From positions 958,543-1,022,542 of the forward strand of contig JANPWX010000339.1 of NCBI GenBank assembly GCA_024734555.1: 64,000 nucleotides of DNA, in the 5' to 3' direction. Under the pieces are notes generated by a model, which ran no database searches, was not told the origin of the DNA, and was given only the letters and a program-made list of their open reading frames with translations. The position numbers and the translations under genes are program-made. Below are positions 40,401-52,400 of the stretch, one piece after another (positions within the stretch are counted from its first letter, which is position 1; each line of letters begins with the position of its first letter). The DNA is from Trochalopteron elliotii (Eukaryota > Chordata > Aves > Passeriformes > Leiothrichidae).

Positions 40401-43400
40401 ATTAGAACAGTGGCTGTTATAAGATTTGTGTAAAAGACAAATGGAAAATGTTTACCTCAGCAGCTCTCCAGGCAGCAGCACTGTCGCTGCTACAGGGGCT
40501 GCTCTCCTCTGAGCACATTGCCATTGCCTGCCCTGCAATGTATGCAGCCACTTCCTTTTTGCAGAAATTTTCTTTCTGAGCACCAGTTTTCCTACTCAGT
40601 GTCAAAACTTTGGTTGCCAAGAGCACTTGCACAGACTTCTCCTTGGAGGACTTAGTCCAAAGCTTTCAGCAGTCAGGAGGACTTTTTCCCACTGCAGTAT
40701 CATCCAAAAGAATTGAGCTTTCAATGTCCAGTGTCATTTGTGTTCAGTGGATTTCTGTGGGAGCTAGGCACTGAGTTCTCCAGTGGCAGCTGCTTATGAG
40801 TCACCACCCCACAGCCCTGCTCTCAGATGCCTCTGTTCTCTTTCTCTAAGGAAAATAACCATCTTTACCAGTAGATGTGCCTTGCCTTTTTCTTCCATCA
40901 GAGATATACAAGCAGGAAAATTAATAGCTGACCCTTTCTTCATGCATCAGTATCAGTCCTAACAGTTACTAAATTGAAGTCCTGGAGGTAAATCTTTTTT
41001 GATCTGAAATGGTAGATAACCCACAAAACATATCAGAAAGCTACAGGATTTTTAAAGCAGTGTTTAAAACACCAAAATAGATATGCAGCATGTGGCTCTA
41101 TGTCTGTGTTAGCAGCAGTGGTGTGAATACAGATGGTAATTATAAGTGGTTTAATAAAGCATTACAGTAGGTAGACCTGGAGCCTACACATTTTTCTTTA
41201 TAAGAGCAAACTAAATCCAACCCTCTAAAAAGGATCTCTCTCATCACTTCATGCATTTGATGAGTAGGATAGATCAAAGGATTAAAGTTTGAATGACAGA
41301 CTATCCACCTTCTGGTGGGGGTTGTGTGAAACACGTAGAGGCATAGCAGAGGCATTAATGTATTTCTTTAGACATTCTGGTGAATTATGGGCCAGACTTA
41401 CTATAAACTTAGACATGTTGTACAGTGGCCTTCCTCTCTTCTTGACTGTGATTACTGTAATGGGGATGGATTAGCACAGAGCAGTTTGAAAATCTGGCCT
41501 GGGCATTATATTTATCTGTGCATTTTTCTGTATATGCAAAATATTCACAGCCCAAAAATTGGCCAGAACATCAGACCAAGTCTGGCTGTCAGTCCTCTTA
41601 TCCACAGCCACCAAGGAGGGCTGAGTGGTGGCAGCGGTAAAAAAATCCATTGAGCAGCTGAAGGTCAAGCATCAAAGCAGGGTAGTGGCTGAAATATGGG
41701 GTCAGTCTAAGGTGGTCAGGGCAGGATCAGTGCACCTCAAGGCAGCTCAGGAGGGACTGATGTCCAGGGCTGAGCCTCAAAGATATGCCCAGATGGGAGC
41801 AGGAGTCCGTCCAGGGCCTGTAAGTGCAGTCAGACCCTGGCAAGTAGGTTTGGATTACCCTGCACTTGTGTTCAAACTTGGGGAGCCTCTCCTGCTGAAG
41901 ATGTCCTGTGGGGTTAAGCAGTCATCCAGAGAATGAATATTATGGCTGGTTTTCTAAAGTAGCTGTCAAAGAACATCTCTTCCCTCTTATAAAAAAACAC
42001 CCTGTGAGACTGCTACAGGACCGTGATGTTTTGCAAAGCAAGATTGATCTCTCTAGATTTTTTTTTTCCTGTGCACATCTTTGGCTTAAAGGCACAGATT
42101 TACCCGTGTCCTTTCTTACCCTTTTCCAAAATGTTTAGCAGTTGTGCTGTTTCACTGATTCTGTTCTGTTTCTTTCCTTCCTCTTAATTTTTTCACACTA
42201 TATAATTGATTTCAAATTCTTCTACTATCTCTGTTAATTACACTTTACCCAGGCAAAGCTTCTGGTTGGAATTTTTCATCTTTGTCCAAAGACTTGTGAT
42301 TCCATGAGCTCACAAAATGGATTACACATTACACACTGCTGATAAATGCAATCCCTCACAGCAGTCTCATTTCCCAAAGTCTGTCCAGCCATAGTCACTT
42401 CTGTGTGAACCTTATCTAGGGATAGTCTTTGCTCATGTCCCATCAGAGCCTGTAACTGGGGGTTTTATCCTGCTGTTGCCTCATCACTGAATGAGAAAAA
42501 AAGCCTGTGGGCAATTACATCCAATGAAAAAGAATAAATTCCTGTCAATCTGCAGAAAAGCATATTTTTTTCTTGATAATAGATAGCTATATTCTTTATT
42601 CTTTTGCATTTGGCAAAACTGAGTATAACAGAATATATGGGACAATAGTTGGGCAATCATTTTTCTTAACACCAGAACGGAGTAAGGGAACACTACAATG
42701 CCTTTGAGACATGTGTGAATTAGTTGGCAAATGTGCACACTTGCACAGTGTTAGAAGGTGCAGAGGTCAGATTCCTTAAAACAGCATTTGTTATTTTGGA
42801 CTGAAGTCTTTCTGCATCAGAGATTGGCAGAACAGGCAGTAAATAAAATCAATGCAGATAAGTTGGAATGATGGCCTGAAAAAATGACAGATGTAATGCA
42901 CTTGGTACAGGTGCAAGCTATGACATCTTTTCAGGAGCAATCAGCTGCATAAGTAGAAGATGGGGACAAGCTGGTCTGATATCAGTTCTTCTGAAAAGTT
43001 TCTGGAAGCTCATGGTGAATTTGAGGTGAACTTGAGTTCGTGGTGTTGTATAATAGACAAGCACTATATACAGGCACATGCTGAAGATTGCAGCTTGACT
43101 TCATGAGCTTCACTCTGGCAGCCTTATTGCTTTTTGCCACTTGTTACATCAAGGCTCAAAATAAGTGGAAATGGAGAAAACCCAGAGGAGAGCAATAAGA
43201 ATAATCAGAATCAAAAAGACACAAAGGCTGTTGTGGAATGATTGATTAGATCACTGTCATTTTAACCAAAAGAAGACAGAAATCCCAGTACACAAATGGT
43301 CTACAAACATGCACAAGGCTGAAGCAAACATAAAAGGAATCATCTCCTGAGTGTGAAGATGAGGGCAGTATGTAACTAGGTGTAGCAATAGCCATGCATT

Positions 43401-46400
43401 TTCAGGCTAGATGTTTGGAAAATCCTCCTAATGGTTGAGATAATAAAGCACTGGTTTAAGTTGCTCAGGCAGCCTGCAAAGTCTCTGTTATGAGTACTCT
43501 TCTAAGAAGGAATCATATGGACATCTGTCAGACATGACAGTGATCTTCCCTGGGATTACAAGGTGGGCTTAGACCTCTACAATCCACTGCCTTGTGATTT
43601 AGTGATTGTGATAAGGACTGATAGGTCACTTTCCTTAGCCAGACCTGTTAATACTTCTCTTTCTTGCTCAAGACCATGGACTTCTAATAATTAATTTCTA
43701 GCTTCTGTTGTCTCCTGTTCCTTTTTTTTCCTCTCTAGTATACTCTCGGCAGCAGAGTTAATACCTCTTCTTCATTTTATTTGATTTTATGAATCAAGAT
43801 TATGGGATAATTAATTCACTGAGAAAAATAATAAACTTTTTTATAGGTTTATTTGAAAAGCAGTGACCTCGGAAGGTCTGTAGATGAAGTAGAGCAACTG
43901 ATAAGGAAACATGAGGCTTTTGAGAAGCTTTTGGCATCACAGGATGAGAAGGTAAAAAAATAAACAACAAATATTCTACCAGCTAGAATTCTATGAGCTA
44001 AAATTATATATATACTTTTTTTTTAATATGGTGTTTTTGAATTGGTGACATTGCAATGCCTGATACACTTGAACAAAAGATAAAATGGGCAAGCTTAGAG
44101 AAATAAGATGCAAAGCATTGAAGAGCAACAGTCAAAACACTCCATCCCCAAGTCCTTGCAACAGATAGGAAAACCACTCAGTAAGCAGAATAGGGGGACT
44201 TACAAGAATAAATATTTAAAGCAGGCCATATTGTATTATGGATATCAGAAGTTTCTGCTTTTTTCATTAAAAAAATAGTGACTTTTAAAGCAAGTAAAAT
44301 AGAGTATGTATTTTACAAAACACAATAGGTATTTTGACATTAAAAAAAGTTGTCAGATTACTTAAATATGCATTTGGTATACAGCAGCTGTACCAAATGG
44401 GCAGCCTCTCTGCACCTTTGGAATAGATACTGAATTGCTCACCTGTGTGTAAAGGAATCTGCCTGGCTGGTGGCCACAGCTGTAACTCACCCAGGCTAGG
44501 GCTAAACTTAAGTCTGCGGCTGTGCCTGGGTTCCTCAGAATGAACTCCCAGGACCCTTGCCAGCTCCCTGGCAGACTGATTGCTCACTTTGAGAGCTACA
44601 TTACAACACTTGGTTTCCAGAAAGTAATAAAATCTGAGCACTCATGGATGTCATGCTTGCTCCATTATTCCTTGCACTGGATGATCAGCAGCACTGGGAC
44701 TCCTGAACCTACAACTTTAATTAATTTATGTAGCCAGGGTGCACTGTAGAGTCCAATGACAGTAATGTCATAGATGTAACATAGTACAGGGTGAGGGGGA
44801 GTGGTGGTTAGCTTGTCCCTGCTGTTCTTGGTTCATTACGGAAAAAAAAAAAAGATAATATTTTAGCTATGAAAGTAGCCTGATTTTGTTTATTTCACAC
44901 CACTTGGAAGCATAAAAGTAATTTCAGATCTGTGTCCTCCTCAGATGATGTCTCTTCAAGACCAGGCAAACAAGTTGGAAAAGTGTGACCGACTGGAAGG
45001 GCAAAAGATTCAGCACAAACTGTATGTCATTCGTGAGAGGAGGCGTCAGATCAAGGATCTGTCCCAGAGCAGGAGAGAGAAGCTGCAGACTGCCCTTCTT
45101 CTGGCACTTTTCTACCAAAACTTGGAAGAGGTAAGAGGGTTTTAGACTGGGATGGGGATGTAAAGCGGGGAAACTGCCTACCTCTGTTGGATGAAGTGCT
45201 CTCTCTTGTCAGATATTATTAGGTGGATGGATGATCTACTTTGGTGTGGCAGCTCCTGCCACACTCATGCAAAAGGATGGTTCAATGCCATTCCTGTTAC
45301 TATACTATTGTTGTGGCATTGTGCCCATTACAGCCACTTCACTCATACTTTTCCTTTGGTGGGAAAGAGAATGTATTTCAAATCAGGATGAACACAAAGT
45401 GGAAAGCATTGTGGCCTGGGGACCAAGCTTTATTAGTGGGTGCTCATTGAAGGCCTACTGTAGACTGGCCTCTGCAGAACATACTGGTCTCTGTTTGTCT
45501 CCTGTTCTGGCCTTAGTAACTGAGTAACTCTGCTCTGTCACAACTGTTGGAAAGACAAATTAGGTCAGCCTTTGAAAGGGCAGCACAACATGTGTGACTG
45601 AGAGCTCTGCTGGCATAAACGAGCACACAGACCCAGGGGCACATTTTCAAGCAGTCTTGCTGGTCTGGTATCCACCCTTTCTGCTGCTGTGTCCCATGGA
45701 ATGCCCTCGATGATTTACAAAACCAGAGCTATCCTTTGCCTTTGCCTTTGCCTTTGCCTTTGCCTTTGCCTTTGCCTTTGCCTTTGCCTTTGCCTTTGCC
45801 TTTTGCCTTTTGCCTTTGCCTTTGCCTTTGCCTTTTGCCTTTGCCTTTTGCCTTTGCCTTTGCCTTTTTTTTTTTTTCTCTTCCTTTTTCTTTTAATAAA
45901 ATTTATCAGAAATTATTTATGCACCCAAATATTAACTTGTATTATTTGGCTATACTTTTACTATCACATTATAGAAAAGTAGTGAAAATCCACTGGTAAT
46001 GGCCTATCCACCTTTTGAACTAGCAGAGAGGAGTGGATGGACTGGATGGTGTATTGCACAGGGGTTATAATTTCAAAAGAGCAATTTCCCAAAATTCTCT
46101 TGGTGGAGAAATTGTCAATGCCCTTCTAGAAATACAATCAACCCATTAGATAGGAATACTTATGCATTTCTTTTCACTTCTCTGTAATTTCAAATCAGTG
46201 CTTCAGCTGGGGTCCCCCTTCAGTCTTGAATCACACACTTAGAGCACAGGATTTGGCCCTGCATAGTGAAGAGCATTTCCCTATTCTCATCCACTTTCTC
46301 CACATAAATTCAGCCAAGAGTTCTCTGGGGAGTTTTTGCTCTCAGGTTATATGCTCATTTACCTCACCAACCTAGAATTGTTGCCTACTGCTGTAGTATG

Positions 46401-49400
46401 TGAATGTCACCAAGGAATTAAAACCCAAAAATCTTACAGTAATATCTTTCTTTCTCTCTGTTGGATAGAATAGAATGTTTAATTTGCTTTTAATGATGTT
46501 CTGGGTGTGTACAAGTTCATGTATGAGAATGGTCCCCACAGGAATGTTAAATTTGGAGATGAGTTTTGAGTTTGGCTGTAAAATCAGTGCGGTCATTGCT
46601 TATTCTTACTTATTAAGAAAACAAGACCCATAGCTCGTCCCACTCCTCTGAGAACTCTCTGTCCTGCAAACATATTAAGGAATTTCTATTGATCAAACAG
46701 AATTTTTTGCATCAGCAGAAACTGGTGATCACTGTCATCATTAAAATTCTTCTAGTCACCCTCTAGAAGCAATTACATAGAGAACTACACACATTAGTTC
46801 AATCACCCCCAATAATTAGTTCAAGAGATCACCTGCAGTTTACAAAATAAAACTCACCCTTCTACAGTAGAAATATGGTGCTTTTGTCTCACGCAAATAA
46901 GTGAGACATACTTACAGACTACTCTATTGCCAAGAAGTATATAGCTCAGTGTTAATATGGAAGGCAAATGAGAAAGTTGCTACTTAGAGATATATGTATT
47001 TAAGTTATAGCAGAGGGAATATTATAAAGTTTAAAGTTTTGACTTCTAAAGCTGGCTCTGGGTTTTAACGCCGACTCTGAAACTTGCTCATGATATTAAT
47101 AACACTTCCTTTCCCTTTCACCCTGTACATAAAAATAAAAAAACACTTACAACTTTATCTTAGGGGAATGAGAGAGAGAATCATTTATACACCCAAATAT
47201 TAACTTGTATTATCTGGTTATGCAATCAGTTGTTATCTCTTGATGTTTGGAGCAGGCACATACCTTTATATGCTTTGGATACTTCTGTCATTAAAAAAAT
47301 CAGTGTAATTTACCATTTGTACTTGTGATATTTTGAAAGAGTAAGTTTCTAAATTGGTAGTGCCCACATTTTTTATGACTCTCTTAAAAATAAGTCTGAT
47401 CTTGTGCCTATACTGTGCATAACACTAGTTTTTCTGTGGTCTTCAATGAAGTGAAAATGGCTGTCCAGACAACTAAGTCTTTCTATAGAAAGGTCTTGGG
47501 AAAACAGATCAGCTTTGCTTCACATCTGAATGTGGGCATGAGGCCAGGAGAATGATCCCTCACTCTCCAGAACCATCTTAAACAAGCCTTAAAATAAACT
47601 AAGGCACTAAGAATGCAGACGTTCAGTCTATCATTAAAGCCACTGCTTCTAATTAAAAAGTAGGAGAGAAATCGACCTTAAAGTTGCTTTATTCTGGGGA
47701 TTGGTTTGTTTCTCATTCCAGCTGTATGGATGAGCCTCCTATTCAAATGAAGAGTCACTTAAGTGACACTGAAGCACAAATGTGTGGCTGGGAATGGGAG
47801 AAGGCCATCGAGGAGGGTGTTGGAAATTAAAGCAGCACATGACAATGTGTAGCCCTGGGCAAGTTTGACGTGGCCTGTTTGAGTCTCTAACTAAGCTTTG
47901 GAGGGAAATGTTTTCTGAAGAGCACACTGTTAGTGAAAGCTATTTTTGTTTATAGAATCTCAGCAGCTGAAACAACATTTCAAATCATTAATTAACAGAG
48001 AAAATCCTCCAGCTGACAAGTCTTGTGTGCACGTAGTGCACAGTTCCACAAAGACAGCCAAGATATTTTGAAACTAATAAAGCTGCCCTTCAATTTGCAG
48101 CTCTTGTGTTGTCAAAACATTACATTACTTCAGTGCTCTGAGGACAACAGGATCAGTTACAACATTATGTCAAGTGTTCAATTCCCAGTGTTTTGATGGA
48201 TAGAAAATATTTCCTTCAGTGCTAAAGGCTAAAGTTGAGCAGAACTTAAAGAAATTTGTGGAAAACTTGCTATCCTAGTCTTCATTTTATTCTGCATACT
48301 TTAAAATTCCCTTAAAAATTATTTCGTAAGAGAAACACGTAACTTTTGCTTCGTTAGCTCTCACAAATCACCTGCTTTTCTGAATCTGATATTCCTGACC
48401 TGACCATTTTGAATTTTATGAAATATAAAAGCAAACACAGTTGTATTTCCTTTCAAATAAGCTGACTAGTGCTTGGGCCCCATCAGCAAATCTTCATTTG
48501 CGTTGCATTTTCTGTTTAGATCTCACAACACCACTGACATGAGGAAATGTTAGTGCTGTTTTGTAGATGAGGCACTGAATCTAAAAAATCTTTACCTAGT
48601 TTGCAGGTAGGTCAGTGGCAGAGATACCAGATGAAACTCAGAGCCCTAAACCCCCAGACTCAGCAGTCATAATCTCATTTTAAAAGTATATCATGTTAAG
48701 GCTAAAGGATTCTTTCTACATAATTTAGAAGACTCTATAATCTGTTAATGCCTTGTGATAAAATCTGAGGTATTCAAGGAATTTTTCATTACTCCTGTGG
48801 TCAGATAAAAATTAGTTTCATTCCTACCTGCTTTTAACAAAGTAGAATAAATTCAGAAACTGGAGGTCCACTTCATCTGTCAGCTCCCACCCAATGTATC
48901 CAGCCCAGGTACAGACACTTGCACAGAATAATGACATATCCTGGGAGGAGGCCCCAGGACCCCAGGAAGTTGTCATGCTAATTCAGGTGCCTCTCAATGT
49001 TGCAGGCAGAAGATTGGATCAGTGAGCGCATGCAGAAGCTGGAGGACCCTTCCATAACAGACCCCAGCAATCTGCAGGACAAGATGAAGCTGCTGCAGAA
49101 ACATCAGGTCTTTGAGGCAGAGATTCTAGCAAATGAAGAAATCATCACAGCTGTTAATAAGGTGACCCTCTCACTCTATTAGTGTTTTTACAGATTATTA
49201 CTGCTCATCCAAAGATGGACAGATTGATGAAATGTAAAGGAAGAGTAGCTTGGTCATCACTTCTGCATTAATTATCCTACTGGTGTGACAAGAACCCAGT
49301 TGCTTTGCCATGAAAATGTAATGCTGTTAGTTTACAACAGGGAGAGAATTTATTTGCTCCATTCAGGGAGCTTCCATCTTTGTTATAGCCTAAATTGGAA

Positions 49401-52400
49401 AATGTACCCTGACTTCTTCCTTGCCTGACATGATTACTCCTACAAAAGACATAGGATTTCATGCCAATTTGAGAATATTCTGGCTGTAACTGGGTGAATC
49501 ATATAGCTAAAGGGCACAGTCATCTGTAATACTTGGTGCTCTCATTCCATGGATATCTTTCTTGGCAGGGAAATATTCAAATCCTGGTGTTCTATGGTTC
49601 TAGATTCCCTCCAGATGTAAAAGCTTTCCAGCTGGCTTTATCATTTAGGTGATAAGAATTTATATTAGTAATCTGTTGTTCAATCCAGGTTAGGAAGGTG
49701 AAAGAGTCCTCCTAGGAAGGTCATGTAATGTGGTAATCCCATTAAAAATGGGGCAACTTTAACTTCTAATTTCTTCTTCTGAATGTGAAGAAAGGAGAAG
49801 CTCTGGTGTCAAAAGGCCACCCAAAATCAGGAGAGATCCGTCGCCAAGTCCGCATGCTTCAGGAGCACTGGGAGAAGTTGAAGAGAGCTGTTGCTGCTCG
49901 TGGAAAGATGCTGGAGGACAGTCGAGACTTCCTAGAATTTCTCCAGAAGGTGGACCAGGTGGAAGCCTGGATCAGAGAGAAGGCAAGTGGACTTTAACCC
50001 AAGCAGCACTTTAAAGACTTGCTATTTAGCAATGACGTTCTGATAAATGTGTCATCTTCCGGGATATTTGCCTAGTGATTTTTGTCTGGAAGAATCAAGA
50101 CATGTTCTACAAACACTATGAAAGGAATGACTGAACAAATTCTATGCAGTCTGTCCATACCAGAGTCAACTGGGCAGTATTAGCACATCTTCTCATGTAA
50201 ACTGTGCACATGAAGTTTGTGATTATTTGTAGCCAACTCTTGTGTCTCTACTGAGACAGAGAAATGAAAGCAGATTAGAATGGAAGAGACTTGAAGCATT
50301 TTGCAGCTGGCCCTCACTCACATTGTATATCAAATCTGAAAGTTTCTCTTCATAGGAGTGAAGAAAGAATCACTTTCAGCCAGAGGTTGCTTCCACAGCT
50401 AGTAATAGATCAAAAAGGGAGCTGGGACTAAGTCTCATAATTATCTAAAGATCAGAAGAGACTATTTCAGAAGCTGTAGGTTGGTGATTTATACACACAT
50501 CACAGAACTTACTGCATCAGGATAAGCACTGGGAGTTGCTGTGTTCTTGTACTCTTCACCTAAATATTTGTCTGTTTGCTGCTTATTTCCCCAGGAGGTC
50601 ATGATTAATGTAGGTGATGTGGGAAATGACTATGAACATTGCCTGCAGCTCAAGAAAAAGCTGAATGAGTTCCGTGGAGCAACATCAGGGGTAAGAGGTG
50701 TTTTTGGTGCTCATGTCTTTCATGGCTGCAAGAAACAGGTAGCTTTTCAGTCCAGTTAGCAAATACAGTGCCAGTGCTCTGGGGAGGTGTAAGGTGATAG
50801 GAAGTGATAGGAAACATCACTACCTCAAAAGTCATTTTAAAAGACAGAATTTTCTCTTATTATGCCTTCTGCTTTGAAGATGTCTAGGCAGAGCTGTCAG
50901 CCGCTCATGACACAACCTAACATTTCAGACTGCATCAAATGACTGGAAAAGTCACTGTATGAGCCTGAATTTGAGCAGATTTTATTTGGTTAATACAGTC
51001 TGCAAAGTCACAGTGATTTCCACCCCAAAGTGGTTTAAAAATGTTTGTTTCAGCCATGCTTGTTTGAATCTGAGTATTGATCTGGACCTTCCATGAGCAA
51101 GCCTGTAAAAAAATAATACTATTTTCTCTATTTCTATCCTTTATTTCTCCATTTTCCTCCTCCTGAGGAGTGCTCTCATTCTCATACTCCTTCATCCAAA
51201 TTAAGCATATAAATCTGGGGGCCTCTGTTTATACAGCACTTGTGGTTACTCATGAATCATAACATTAATAACCAGACATTTAGTGAAACAGAGCAATGGT
51301 TTACACTTTGGATAGCAGCCATGTGACAGGACAGCTGCACTCTTCACCTTTCAGTGCTGAGATCTCTGCCCCTCTTTCATGATGCTGAGTCATGCCAGCT
51401 GCCTCTCCTGCCCCCAGTGAGACGTGCCAACTTAGGCACCAAACCTGGGGAACAGGGGCCTCCCTGTCGTGTGTTCAGTTCCCACCATGAGAGCTGTGAG
51501 GCCATATATTGAGGGGATGCATTTGCAGCAACCTCTTGTTCTCTCTGTGTGAACAGCTACAGATGAGGACCAAGAGGTCTGTGTGTCACACAGGAAAGAT
51601 TACTGTGTTAACTTGCTATTCTGGAAATTGTGGGAAAGGTCAGGAAAGAGGTGTGTTAGGAATTTGTGAGTGTTGTTTACTCTAATGTAGTCTCCTAATA
51701 TTCTTTATCCTTTGTTTGCCTGCTCTCTTTTTGTTGATTCTTGTTATGGCAGCTCCCATCTTCTATTTTGGTTGCTTAGTAGCAGAAGGAGACAATCCTC
51801 TTCTATGCAAAGTAGCAGTGTAGATATGCCTGACACCAAGGAGAAACCCCTGAGCTCCCTGTTGCAGAGCCCAGCAGAATTTCGTGACAGCGCATTCACA
51901 CTGGATTTGGATAGAGAGCCAAATTATTTGGCTTCAGTACCAGGGAATTAGTAAATTGAAGAGACATTCATTATACTCACCAGCTGACTGTGAGATAAGG
52001 GATTGAGCAAGGGCTCTTCTACAGCTTGTACCAGCCAAAAGAAGAATGATTAATAGGGCAGAAAAAACCCAGTGTTCCGGTCAGCATAAGCCTCTGAATA
52101 GGAATGTTTTTCCGTAACGTAAGGTGGATCTTATGTGCCACTCTTGATACTCTTGGCCTTAGACACTATCAGCTTGTAGCCATTGCTCCTGTAACACTCC
52201 AAACATGACTCCTGCAGATAAAAAGCTGGAACAGTCATGCAGTTATGCCCTGATAGCTGATGCTCAGTTATGCCATGCTTCCTAGGGTGATACAAACAGA
52301 GGAGGCTGCTTCTGGCACAGTGTGTGCATCCATCCAACCTGGGTTTTCCCACTAGACAAATCTGAGATCAGGATAGGGAGTAATCATCCTGCATTGATGG

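Larger units (their letters stand above)
45131..49005. other. Large intron (3.9 kb) between exons 30 and 31
   Basis: Holds the hexanucleotide microsatellite at 45733-45866 and a 43-nt dispersed duplication (45911-45953 and 47179-47221), both listed separately. The rest is AT-rich sequence with no recognised gene or transposon. Confidence 0.6.

Noticed and set aside
44285..44641. 118-codon minus-strand frame between exons 29 and 30
   Set aside because: No recognisable domain, ends in a hydrophobic low-complexity stretch, no splice or promoter context; taken as chance.
45689..45999. Overlapping + strand frames with Leu/Cys/Pro/Phe/Ala repeats
   Set aside because: They are simply translations of the CCTTTG microsatellite.
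49983..49997. Extension of exon 32 to a stop (ASGL then TAA) as a true C-terminus
   Set aside because: GC donor consensus and perfect spectrin continuity into 50595 make splicing far more likely.
50270..50440. Another short CR1-tail-like phrase (TTAGAATGGAAGAGACTTGA)
   Set aside because: No second diagnostic block nearby.
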